Assembly: GCA_015680685.1 (NCBI GenBank) | Contig: MNCI01025195.1 | Location: forward strand, 6,477-70,476 | Length of the DNA stretch: 64,000 bases | Direction: 5' to 3' | DNA from: Gnetum montanum | Lineage: Eukaryota > Streptophyta > Gnetopsida > Gnetales > Gnetaceae | Translations under genes and position numbers: made by a program | Part shown: piece by piece, positions 1 through 10,250 of the stretch | How the letters are laid out: each line of letters begins with the position of its first letter | Numbering within the stretch: the stretch's first letter is position 1 | The notes under the pieces: model-generated | Told to the model about the DNA's origin: nothing | Seen by the model: only the letters and a program-made list of their open reading frames with translations | Database searches by the model: none

Positions 1-569
1 TCCTTAGTGTGAGTGGTTGTTCCTGCCGTGAATAGTTGGTGCTCATGAGGATCAAAGCCTGTAGCATGTACAGTTGATCGAAGGCCCTAATGCCTAACCT
101 CTTTACCATTTTGAGGAGGAGGAACATCATTTTCTAAGAAACCCATTATGAGGGGTTCCTCATCTCCTATTTCACCAAGGACATGGGGGACATTGCCCTT
201 CAACAATGAATGTTGGCTCTCTTGCCTTTTGTCCCGAATATGTTGGGCATTTGTGGGATGATAATCCCTTATGTCAAAGTTATCCAGAACGTATTCCACA
301 AATAGTTTTTGCATGTCAATCTATGCTAAGGCATGGAAAAGCATGTTAGGGATTGATCGATCCAAGGGTAACACGATGTTACCTTGCAAATCTATCCATC
401 GTAGTTGTTCATCTTGGTGGAGAATAAAAGTAAAGTCAGGCACATACTCATCGAGATGAGTATATGTCACCTTAGATTTTTTAGGACTTGGCTGGTCTAG
501 GTTATGCGTATGATGCTGACTGTCTTCTGTGTTATCCTTAGGTGAGTTAATTTTTTGAGAAGAAGCCAT
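1..569 (-). pseudogene. Element A: N-terminal gag remnant (Athila-like Ty3/gypsy)
   Basis: On the minus strand an ATG at 569 opens a frame that runs to a single in-frame stop at 321-323, resumes two codons later and goes on to about 87, so one stop breaks an otherwise readable N-terminal Gag segment. The most recognisable block is THLDEYVPDFTFILHQDEQ, and its relatives occur near 22276-22190 (minus), 41650-41760 and 59620-59720 in three other elements of this window, which identifies it as the family's Gag N-terminus. The function of this block is not known to me; the Retrotrans_gag core would lie further downstream, beyond the left edge. The primer binding site and LTR lie directly upstream at 691-1671. 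The gene is a degraded copy, not a host gene. Confidence 0.8.
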
Positions 570-690
570 TTTACTAGTGTGCTGTTCACCGTTATATATG
601 TTCTTGATTAACTGATTAACCCGAAGGTTTGTTAAAGCTCACAACGATGTGAAAAATTTCCTAATGTTCTAATTGGTGTAAAAACACTTA

Positions 691-710
691 GTCCCCGGTA
701 ATGGTGCCAA
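691..710 (-). other. Primer binding site of element A (tRNA-Asp type)
   Basis: Read on the minus strand this is TTGGCACCATTACCGGGGAC, directly after the LTR end. It fits the 3' end of plant tRNA-Asp (TGGCGCCGTTGCCGGGGA) apart from three G-to-A changes; two of these fall where the tRNA-complementary sequence has CpG. Athila-type elements are known to use this primer. Confidence 0.85.
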
Positions 711-1671
711 TGATGAGTGGCGAGGTACCCCTACATTCAACCATACAAAACAAGTGTAGCATGCACGATTCAGTCGAACTCCATAGACTAAATGCCTAAA
801 TGCCGCAAGGAACACTTGGGGTTAATTAATCGTTGTCTTCTCAAACTTACTTCTTGTTGTCACGGTGTATGGTTAAGTAAGTCCGAGGTATATGATTTTT
901 TTGGTATTTTACACTTTATCTCCTATGCTAAAAGGTGAAGGGTTGAGAAACTAAAACTAACTCTAACTACAACACTAAGTCCTAGCATCAGCAGCTATTC
1001 CCACTTGCCGTACATACCCTGAACTATGCAACTGTGGCTACCAAACGCTAATAGTTACTGGGATTACCACACATAACACATGTGCTCGAAGCGGTCATAC
1101 TGAGGCACTTAACTAACCTAAGTGTGACAAGCAGTTGATTCCTTGACTAGCCATACACATCTATAGATTCTTGTAATCAAGTCGTACTTGTTCCATGTTC
1201 TAGGAGGAAAGGGTGAGAGAATCTAATCGCGATGAGTAGCCGATTCCTTGGCTAGCCGTACACGTTCGTGAATGCTCGTAACCAAGTCGTACTCATGCCG
1301 CGTTACTAGGAAAGAAATAAATAACATTAAATAAACCTATCCATGCATTGCAAGGTTTATCTACAAAGCTCATCTTTATTGCCATACACAACTTGCGTTC
1401 AGGTACAAAGCTGCTTGAATAAAAAACCATTCACTTGGGGGACTCCTACTGTGGGCATATGGAAAATATTCTATCTCTGGGGTGATCAATCCGCTAGAGC
1501 TTTGCTACTTTACGCCTAGGATGAGAAATGAGGGGAGTGCCGCCTCTTATTTATAGATTTGGTAGCGGACCATGATATCACGTACGTGATATCGCAGGGA
1601 ACAACGTGATATCATGTACGCGATATTGCAGGGGATGCGATATCGCAGCTTGTGCAATTCGTGTCTCATCA
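711..1671 (-). repeat. Element A 5' LTR, type a
   Basis: The LTR starts TGATGA (minus strand, at 1671) and ends CATCA (at 711) beside the primer binding site. It holds a type a palindrome array and a TATA box. The element is inserted in the middle of another LTR: sequence from 1672 rightward continues as the 3' part of the E1 5' LTR, matching 9357-9744. The left half of that host LTR and the rest of element A lie outside the window, so the target duplication (expected GTATC) cannot be checked. Confidence 0.88.
1548..1646 (-). promoter_or_regulatory. LTR promoter of element A: TATA box plus type a palindromes
   Basis: TATAAATA (minus strand, 1548-1555) is preceded, 18 bp upstream, by the perfect 20-bp palindrome GATATCACGTACGTGATATC at 1574-1593. 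A second imperfect copy is at 1608-1627 and a half copy (GCGATATCGC) at 1637-1646. The stretch downstream of TATA (AAATAAGAGGCGGC) is shared with the solo LTR at 57209. What binds the palindromes is unknown. Confidence 0.75.
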
Positions 1672-2057
1672 GTATCCTAGTAGCGTACCTAGGCCATGTG
1701 CTTGGTAATCCCATTGGTAGTCGTGCATGAGGTCCAAGATGTGTATGAATGATTAAGGAACATATGCTCATCACACTTAGGCTAGCTTAGACTCTCTTCA
1801 CCCTTTCCCTCTTAGCTTAACAAGTTACTTTTCATTACCTCTAAGAGTAGCACTAGCTTAGGACCATTTATACACCTCACTCTGGACTAAACCATATGTG
1901 ACAAAACAAATACTAGTCCAGGTGGAAAGACAACGAACTACGATCAACAAGTAAGTATTTAGATACCACAACTAGCCCATCTACGGAGTTTAACTAGATC
2001 GTGCGTGAAACACTCATATTTGTATGGTTGAGTGTAGGGGTACCTCGTCATTCATCA
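1672..2057 (+). repeat. E1 5' LTR, 3' portion only (interrupted by element A)
   Basis: This 386-bp remnant matches 9357-9744, the downstream part of the E1 3' LTR, and ends in CATCA next to a primer binding site. Its upstream part, including U3 and TATA, is displaced to the left by the nested insertion of element A and is not in the window. Confidence 0.85.
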
Positions 2058-2077
2058 TTGGCACCATTACTAGGGAC
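2058..2077 (+). other. E1 primer binding site (tRNA-Asp type)
   Basis: TTGGCACCATTACTAGGGAC follows the LTR end directly. It matches the complement of plant tRNA-Asp except at positions explained by G-to-A or C-to-T transitions. Confidence 0.85.
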
Positions 2078-2210
2078 AATGTTAGTTATTTAGATTAGTT
2101 ATATCATACAAGATCAGTGTAACAAAGTATTAACAATATATCTTTCAGGAAAAAAAATAAATATAAATAATAATAATAATTGCAATTAAATCATAGACAA
2201 ATTTACAACT

Positions 2211-4200
2211 ATGTCTCTCTCGCAAGACTATGATAATGCAACAGCTAGTAAGACAATTCATTGGGGAACCAATGAATTATATATAATGATGAAGATGAAG
2301 TTTGGAGTACCTAGTCTAATGTAGGGGTTTCCTATGAACATAAAATAAGACAACATCATCCCAACTCATGAATGCATAACATACCTAGTGATGATAAATC
2401 CCTACTGGCTACTACAAGCCCAACGGAATACAAGAGGTTGTTCGAATATCCCACAGGCATCACAAAGAAAGTTGTCTACCTAGGCTTGATTTAAACAACT
2501 TTTCCAAGTTCATAGGAGGCTATGATTCATATCTACAATAGCATATACAAGCCTTCTATGATGCCTGTGTATGGAATAATATTGATAATGGGTGGAAAAA
2601 AGTTAAGCTCTTTCCTATGACACTCTTTGGCCAAACAAAAGTGTGGTATAGATTGTTAAAACCAAAATAAATTTATAGTTGGAAAACAATGGGAGAACTC
2701 TTTATTGAACAATATCAAACCTATGCCAAAGTGTTGGCCTTGAAGAGACAAATCCAAGAATGGAAACAAGAGTAACATGAACACTTGGACATGGCCTTAG
2801 AAAGATATTATGCATTGTTAAATAGCTACCCAGGCCATCGGTTCTCCAAGGAAAGGCTAATGTATCACATCATGGATGGGCTCTATAATGAAACAAGGGA
2901 AACCCTAGGGATGTATGCCCAAGGTCAACTATATGAACTATGGACCCACCAATTTCAAGAGCTTCTTAAGTAGGTAGTAAAAGAAGAATGAGAAATGGCT
3001 AAATGGGAGAATGTTGAAAAATCTCAACAGGCCCAAAAATCAATAAGGGCCCATGATTATGAAGAGGAGAAATCAACTCACCTCAAGGAGTTGGAACCAT
3101 CTTTGCTAGTACTACAATCATTGGATGTAATTAAGACAAAGATCAATAAGATGATGGAATGGATACATGAAAAATGCAGAGAATATGACAACATCATTGG
3201 AGGTAGAGTTATGACAACCCAAGAAATAGGACAAAACACCTTTAGATGATCGGAAAGAAGGGTTGAAGAGAATAAGAACTTAACTACCAATCATATGTAC
3301 CAATGTAACATTTGCCTATATGATCACTCTAAGGACCAATGCCCAATCTTGTGACATTTACATGAGCATTGGGGAAGAATGTTACATCTAGAGTTCATGT
3401 AGAAATACTATGTTCAATCATAGTGACAACAATCCAAGTCGTGGGGGAGGCCATCCCCAAACTGTTTACACCTTTCATACCATCTGAACCTAAGTTCTTA
3501 TTAAGTTCAACATCCTATTTCCCCAACTGGGTCAACATCTTCTACCTCACCACATTATTATTATTCTCCTTAATACTATCAACCCATATCCTCTCCAATA
3601 GGACCACCACCTCGTGTACATTATACCTCTTCTCAATTTCAACGTTGTCATCCTTCACCTCCTTCTACATCGCCACCAAGTGTTCTAGAAGGTTTTGCAC
3701 CACAACATCAACCCATGAAAGTTACTTATGTTTCTACTATCAACAGTAGTGAGAATCCTCCACAACATCATAGGCGTCCCTTCTTTAGACATGACCATAG
3801 AAAGGGACACCATAGTTCAGAAACCACTACATTTGTGAACTTAGCACAAGTCCAACACTATGGTGCATCTTCCTCTTTGAACCCAATGCCTCATGTTACT
3901 TTATTAGGGTCACCATTCAATACTCCAACAACTATGCAGCCCAATGAATATAGCCACATGGGGAGACATGTTGGTCCTTGCATACCATCTTATGGTCACA
4001 AGTACCATAGTGGATCAACTCCTTATAAATTAACCACATCTTCTAACTTGCCCCACTATGTCAACTCTAATCAAGTGTGTGAACCCCAATGGGGTAAGTA
4101 TGACTAGGTCTCAATATTTCCAACATGCAAGGATCCCAACCTTCCATTTATTAATTCTAGCCATGCTCAACCATTTAGTTATGGGGGTATCCCCCATTCT
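2211..4200 (+). pseudogene. E1 gag, degraded; pol absent downstream
   Basis: An ATG at 2211 follows the leader. A Retrotrans_gag-like core (capsid region that multimerises the particle) lies at about 2510-2990, with FYDACVWNNIDNGWKKVKLF and the uninterrupted stretch 2785-2973. The zinc knuckle at 3304-3342 reads CNICLYDHSKDQC, a CX2CX3HX4C form. After it comes a Pro/His/Ser/Gln-rich linker, readable at 3715-4107. Several stops and frameshifts break the gene. In E2, E3 and E4 this linker is followed by protease, reverse transcriptase, RNase H and integrase; here, near 4200, the sequence passes into the T-rich stretch that follows pol in E2 and E3. E1 therefore has no pol, either by deletion or because it descends from a non-autonomous form. 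Confidence 0.82.
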
Positions 4201-5560
4201 AACAACAACAGAATTAATAAATGTTTTCCTTTTCTTTGATTTTAAAACTTTTTGTTTTCCAATTCTTGACCTTTTAATTTATTGCTTTATCTTTCTGTGT
4301 TTTTATCTTTTTATGAGTAATCTCATCTATGAATAAAGTACTCATGTGACTCATTGGTTGAGATGATGTTCTATGCTATCAAGTCTCAGGTGACTAATTA
4401 CTTAAATAGCAAGCCCACAACATCCACCTACCCATTCCATTAATAAGAGGTTCTACCCTGGGTACAATGTTATTCCTAATCATTAAAACTTAAAGTAACC
4501 TTATGTTATTATACCTAGAGCAAAGAAGGATGGACCAAGAAGGAATGACTAGGGTGTGACATCAAGGGGACTTGTGGATTCTCTTTGGTGACATTTTTAG
4601 GAGTTATCATGTAGCTTTGTTGTACTAAGATCCTTGTAGATCTAATGAAAAATGGGATTAAGAGTAATCAAAAGGCACTTAATCAAGGAAACTCAATGCT
4701 ATTCTAGGGGGTCCCACTAGAAATACATGCATCCATGCCTAAAGGTAGGTAGCTTTTTTGGCTTAAGCATTCATTCAAAAAAAAAAACAAGAAAAAAAAG
4801 AGAGAAAAAGAGTGCCACAAAGCAAGATCACTCCTCCCTTGTACGAAATGCCATGTGATTGTACACCTTGCCATCATGATGCTCTCATTGTTGTCTATCA
4901 TTGGATGAAGCAATGCAATGTCACTGATTGAGGGAATGGGCTTCGTCTTGAGTTTTGAGCAACAAGTTAATGACATATTAATCATGCCTTACATTGAGGA
5001 TTCATTGTGCCCTAAGTTAGTTACCTCATGTCCCAATCTCTGCAATCCCTTCTACAATTCACCTCATCTTGTTGTTTATGAAATTGTGACTTGTGTCTTA
5101 TGTAGCATTGAATTCATACCTCATCACGGTGGTATCTACATGTGTGTGTTTTCTCGAGCTGGTGTGGATTACAATTAACCCTTCTAGTACCTATGGACAT
5201 TTTGAGGTGTGGTTACACAAGGGCATTATATGTTAGAACCTACTTTGGGGAGGATCCACTTGCATGACTTTTGTAATTTGCACTTGTCCCACGTTACCCT
5301 CACATCATTTTACATCCTTTGAGTACTGCATTACCAAAATTCTTCTTTCCCTTATCATCCTTCCAGTTCAAATGTTCCTATGTACCAACACATGTCCTTT
5401 TTCCTCATACTCTTCATAACTTCCATCACCATATTTTACACCACTATCCTATCTGTGCCTTTAGGCCTAATCAATATTACCCTAAACCCTTTACATCAAC
5501 TTCAAGTCCTTCATTTTTGAGTTGGGAATTTCAAAAAATTTATCTAATTTTTTTCTAAGT
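4201..5560 (+). other. E1 non-coding spacer between gag and internal promoter
   Basis: The stretch begins T-rich (4210-4320), resembling the post-pol regions of E3 (47780-47900) and, in reverse, E2 (15900-16080). It contains an A/GA-rich run (4776-4812) like that at 48340-48370 in E3, and TTTGGGGAGGATCC near 5242, matched by TTTGGGGAGGACCC near 48892 in E3. Short open frames here show no recognisable domain and are not conserved in the other copies, so I do not call genes. Confidence 0.6.
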
Positions 5561-5581
5561 ACCCTACTTCAAAAAGGCCAC

Positions 5582-5624
5582 AATATCACATATGCGATAT
5601 CGTGTTCCACGAAAACTATAAATA
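5582..5624 (+). promoter_or_regulatory. E1 internal promoter: type a palindrome plus TATA box
   Basis: AATATCACATATGCGATATC (5582-5601), a near-perfect type a palindrome, sits 15 bp upstream of TATAAATA (5617-5624). This copies the LTR layout but lies inside the element, about 500 bp before the 3' ORF. The sequence downstream (AGGGGAGTTTTTCAAATTTT at about 5673) resembles that downstream of the E2 internal TATA on the minus strand. No LTR boundary surrounds it, so it is not a nested LTR. Promoter function is inferred from layout only. Confidence 0.6.
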
Positions 5625-6131
5625 TGCCCCCCACCCCTTGCGAATGTCAACATCATTTACAACTGTTCATGTAGGGGAGTTTTTCAAATTTTCTTCTATG
5701 ACTTGCAATTGTGTATCTCTTGTTCCAATAGCCATAACTCACTTGCTAGTGCTCTGATTTTCATTCTGCTTGAACCTTTATGAACCTAGAGTATTCAACT
5801 TAGTTTTGGGGGAGGGGTACACTCTAAATTATGCATAGATTTTTCAAAGTTCATCATCACCCAAAGGACACTATCAAGGGTAATTAATTATACAAAAATG
5901 ATCAACATGTACCAAAAACAACTTCATCTCCTCACTTATACTAGGAAATTAAAATTGTGAAGCCACCTAATCAAAGTGGGTCAAATATTAAAACTTTTTA
6001 GAGACATTTTCACAAAAAATTCCTAAATTTAAATCACATGGAATAAGAGATGAATCCATTAAGGCAAGAAGTAAGGTATAAATTAACTTTGGTAAGCAAC
6101 CTTACTAATGACTAACCCCATGTGATTGAAG
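5625..6131 (+). other. E1 leader-like stretch ahead of the 3' ORF
   Basis: No gene is seen here. It contains a purine run GGGGGAGGGGTA near 5809-5820 that resembles the element's own terminal polypurine tract (GTGGGGGTA at 8902-8910). It could be an internal tract or part of an untranslated leader; this is not settled by the sequence. Confidence 0.4.
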
Positions 6132-8715
6132 ATGGTGCCAAAGCATGGACAACAAGAAGGACCCTCTCAAGGTGTGTCCATGTAACCCAAGAGAGGTAGA
6201 AGACAAGCATCTCCTAAACAACGTGTAGAGTAGGAGGTGTAATCATTTAGCATCCATCAAGAGATTTTTGCTACTATACAATCAAGATAGGTAGAAGGAG
6301 GAGCTACTACAGCACCTAAATAGGGAAAATAGCTCATGTTGCCCTCAGAATGTGTTTAGGCCATCCATGTAAAGTCCATGTTGGCTATAGTGATCATGGA
6401 ATGAAACTTTGGAACTTTCATAAAATTTGCTCCTAAGGCTATTAGGGACCAACTCAAAAGGTCTCCATTATGGCCTATCTTCTCTGAAGGTTGTGCTTGG
6501 TACTTAGGAGAAACATACCAATTTTAGCATAATGAGAAAGAAGGCACCACAGTCAACATTTGTGGTGTGTCTATAGATTTTTCCACCAAGGCCATCTTGG
6601 AAGTGTTGAACCTTCTGAATGTAGGGCCAAAAATTGCTCACATGTCCACCCACTCTAATGCTAATGCACAAAGAGTTTGGTTGGATAGGGCATACAACAA
6701 AGAAGATAAGACATATGGAGAGTTGACATTGGAAGAAAGGATATACTTAAAGATTGGTGCTTATCACATCTTCCCCACAAGAGGATTAAAAAGAATCTCA
6801 ATGTATGCAATAAGAAGAAGTGTAATATTGATGGGAAAGGCTAATGATAACCTTCCTCATCTATATCTCATGAAGAACTTGTGGTGGTTTGAAGAACACA
6901 AGATAGGGAAGTTCCAATTTTCCTTCCCATGTCTCATTAGGAAGCTATGTAAATGTGCTGGTATTATGGGGTACACCAATGATGTCCTCAAAATATCCTA
7001 GAATGCTTTGTTTGCTGAATTGCTAAAGCCACCAGCTTCGAGGAAAAGTGTTGGTGAGACACTAGAGCCAGAGCAAGAGCAAGAACAAATGGTGGAGCCC
7101 ACTACAACTCAAACTACAAAGCCTAGCCAACTTCCAAGAATGGGACCTAGTCAACAACAAAAAGCAGGGACTAGCACGAGCCAACAATATCAACCGCCGC
7201 CGCCACCATAGGATTATTGACCATCAATGAGATGGTCGGTTAGTGAAGTTCTGTTGATGCTAATATCTTCCATGTCATCGATGACACCATACGGCCCATA
7301 GTTTCTATTGATTATGCATAGGGAAAGGTGTCCATCCAAACAGGAGGAGGGGAGTCTTATTGGTCACAATAGATTTTAGAAAACATTGTGTCTTTCCAGG
7401 TGTAATTGAAAACAAGTGAAGGGGCCATAGTGATGATCATGCAACTCTAGGATGTAGCCGAAGCTACAGAAGTGGTCATAGAACACATCATAGAATCTCT
7501 CAATGTCCCTGTTGTGCCACCAGAAGATTTCATAGGAGCACAAGATGCTCAAACTTTGGCCGATCCCTCAATGACTCCTGCAGAGCATGAGGGTGTCCTT
7601 GATTGGTTACTACAAATAGGATAAGTAATGATGTCCTTGTTTGACATTCCACAAGATGTCATGGTAGCATAATCAGACCTCATCTCCATCAAAGGGAAGC
7701 TGGTTATGGTAGATATTAGGGCCGAGCATGTGGAAGAAAAGTTGACAAGACTCGAGAAGAGGCTCATCACCCTACAAGTTGCATAGTGGAACCCATCTCA
7801 GTTTGTTCCTATAGACCAGCTGGGCACTTTCAGGATAGAGCATCTTAATAAAATGTTAGTAGACAATAAAAGAGTGGTGGAGGAGAAAGAGAAGGCCGAT
7901 TGGAAGGCCTCCAAGGCACAAGCACAAACCTACATGCACACCAAGGCACTTAGAGCCTTACAAGATGAAATAAGCACATGGCAAAACAAAGCCAAGTGGC
8001 ATGAAAAGTTAAAGGAGCACTTTAGAGACTAGGTGGGAATGTACAAGAAAAACATAAAAAAGGAGATCCATATGGCCAAGGCCCACATCAACACTTTCAG
8101 TGCTCAACACACTAATTGGTGGGCCATATTGGACACATATGCATTTGTCCACTAGGCAGAACTTAAAAGTTGGGACCTATAGATTTAAGACCTCACAGAG
8201 TACATGGAATTGGAAAACCTATGGTATTCCAATCTAGCCATGTTGATAGTAGGACACCTGAGAATAGAGCTCAAGAAGTAGGTAGCTACCACCTACACCA
8301 AATATGAAGTAGAATATGTGGCACACAAGAAAATGTTGCAGAATTTAGAAGTTGTAAATTCTAAAATAGAGGTGGTTAGAACTAGCTACTAAGGCCAGAG
8401 TGATGTTGTAGCAAAGTTGGCTCAATAGCTTATAGATTTTCAAGAGTATAGGGATAAAGCTAGATGCTACAAGGAGGAACAACGGTTGTTTTTCGCCTAG
8501 TACGTTAAAGAAAATAAGATGTTCCTGCAACTACCATGTCCATGGAAGGTGCCAACTCCATCAAACATTGGAACATCAGCATGGATGGCACAGGATCCCT
8601 GAATGGAAGAGGAAAAGCTCCAAGCACTACTTTAGAGTCATCAAAATCCAAAACCTAGAGCATGGGACAAGGGGAAGCAACCCATGGAGGAGCCATCGCC
8701 ACCTAGAACCACATG
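6132..8715 (+). pseudogene. E1 3' ORF: Transposase_32/ATHILA ORF-1-like domain plus coiled coil
   Basis: The ATG at 6132 shares its frame with the open stretches 6567-7001 and 7008-7211, with several stops between. Residues from about 6530 to 6990 match my memory of the 'putative plant transposon protein' domain (Transposase_32) and ATHILA ORF-1: IDFSTKAI, then YHIFPTRG, an alpha-rich ISMYAIRRSVILMGK stretch, and a final FPCLIRKLCKCAGI. A Glu/Gln/Pro/Thr-rich linker (about 7050-7210) follows. A long charged helix with heptad-like spacing, probably coiled coil, covers about 7690-8500 in shifted frames. It sits in the env-like position of Athila elements, but I see no signal peptide or membrane segment, so an envelope role is not supported. 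The same order is found in E2 (14190-11340, minus). Biochemical function is unknown; dimerisation through the coiled coil is likely. Confidence 0.7.
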
Positions 8716-8910
8716 AGCCAAATAAAGTATACAATTTTGCAATTTTGCAATTTTGTGTTGTATCCCAACTTTGTTCTATTGAGTTCTCCACTATAGAATG
8801 AATAAATCCCTAGTTAGTTAATAATCCCATACCTATCCACTATGTAGTCAATGGGGCTTGTTCTCATTTTGTTTAACTTAAGGACGAGTTTTCATTCAAT
8901 CGTGGGGGTA
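8716..8910 (+). other. E1 3' untranslated end with polypurine tract
   Basis: The sequence GGACGAGTTTTCATTCAAT followed by GTGGGGGTA (8902-8910) leads directly into the LTR. Nearly the same junction precedes the E3 3' LTR (49671-49680, GGTGGGGGTA), marking it as the plus-strand primer tract. Confidence 0.75.
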
Positions 8911-9744
8911 TGATGAATCGTGATTCATTAGGTCATGATATCGCACCTGTGATATTGTGGTCTAGATCACGATATTGTATACATGATATTGTGGTTCCCA
9001 TGTGAGCCTATAAATACACAATGGGACGCATGGGAAAGGAGTCAGTTTTCAATAGTTAGTTTAGTATTAGAGTAGGATCTTTTGGTCATTTTTTCCTCTC
9101 AACTCTTTTTCCCTAGTGCATGCTTGCAGTGCAAGGATTGTAATTGTATGACACCTTTATTCGAGTGTGACATACTTGGACATGCACATGATCGGAAATA
9201 AAGATCGAGATTACTTCATCATTGTAGCATTAACTTAGTTTAATTATTTAATTTTTATTGTTATTTTTTGCTTTCGTAGTTAATCTCTCTTCACCCTAAA
9301 CTCCTTAAATGCAGAATGAGTATGAATTAATCACAAGCATTCAAGTGTGACTACTTAGTATCCTAATAGCATACCTAGACCATATTCTTGGTAATCCCAA
9401 TGGTAGTCATGCATGAGGCCTAAGATGTGTATGAATGATTAAGGAACAGATGCTCATCACTCTTAGGCTAACTGAGACTCTCTTCACCCTTTTCCTCTTA
9501 GCTTAATAAGTTACTTTTCATTACCTATAGGAGTAGCACTAGCTTAGGACCACATCATACACCTCACTATGGACTAAACCATACGTGACAAAGTAAATAC
9601 TAGTCTAGGTGGGAAGTTAGTGAATTGCAATCAACAAGTAACTATATAGATACCACAACTAGCCCATTTGCAGAGTTTGATTCGATCATGCATGAAATGC
9701 TCGTATTCGTATAGTTGAGTGTAGGGGTACCTTGCCACGCATCA
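8911..9744 (+). repeat. E1 3' LTR, type a
   Basis: An 834-bp LTR from TGATGA to GCATCA. It has type a palindromes at 8937-8956 and 8971-8990 and TATAAATA at 9009-9016, again 18 bp after the nearer palindrome. Downstream are a polyadenylation-type AATAAAGA near 9199 and the conserved terminal block GTGTAGGGGTACC. The five bases after it are AAGGC; the matching left target site is outside the window. Confidence 0.88.
8937..9016 (+). promoter_or_regulatory. E1 3' LTR promoter with type a palindromes
   Basis: Two imperfect GATATC-flanked dyads (8937-8956 and 8971-8990) stand before TATAAATA (9009-9016). The gap of 18 bp is identical to that in element A and in the solo LTR at 57055. Confidence 0.7.
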
Positions 9745-10250
9745 AAGGCCTTTATGATACTATTCAAATATAGATGTCTTTTTTACTTCATTTTTTCAAT
9801 TTTTTTGAAATACTAATTTTACCAATTTGCAAACTTTCTTTGGATTAAAATAAAGAATGTATTCTTCAATATTCCATTTATTAAACTATAAAAATTCCTT
9901 ACGAAGTCATCTTTTATCATGAGTTTTCATCATTTTTTTTAGAGTATTAATCCTCAATGATCTATAAAGATTATGAGTGTAGGCTATAGACTAATAAATA
10001 GCTTTAACTTGTAATGGCATCATCTCTACTTTAAGAAGTATAATATCTTATAGTACTTATCTCTTTGCTTTAATTCATCAAGCATGTAAAGCTTCTAAAT
10101 TTTTTATATATATATTTTAATATTCATTTGATATATCAAGATCCACCCATAAAGAATAGTTGATTGAACAATTTCACAATAAATTTATTTTTAGATATTT
10201 CAAGCTAAAATATATTTCTTCTTAAATTTTTTTAAAATCAAATAAGGCTT
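9745..10250 (-). pseudogene. LINE fragment, probable RT C-terminal side
   Basis: This stretch closely matches 34186-34696, the sequence on the left of another type b LTR; there the right flank encodes a LINE reverse transcriptase on the minus strand. By that link this is the downstream part of a LINE. Translation on the minus strand gives only short broken stretches without a motif I can name. It is interrupted by the E2-side LTR at 10251. Confidence 0.5.

Noticed and set aside
3369-3749. Hydrophobic 126-residue plus-strand frame as a possible membrane protein
   Set aside because: It is an out-of-frame reading of the Pro/Ser-rich Gag linker; the linker frame (3715-4107) fits the other copies.
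5582-5624. Nested type a solo LTR inside E1
   Set aside because: No TGATGA/CATCA borders, no conserved U5 end and no target duplication surround it; the sequence after TATA matches the E2 internal region rather than an LTR.
6132-8715. Retroviral envelope gene
   Set aside because: The position fits, but no signal peptide, transmembrane helix or cysteine pattern is visible; the domain resembles Transposase_32/ATHILA ORF-1.
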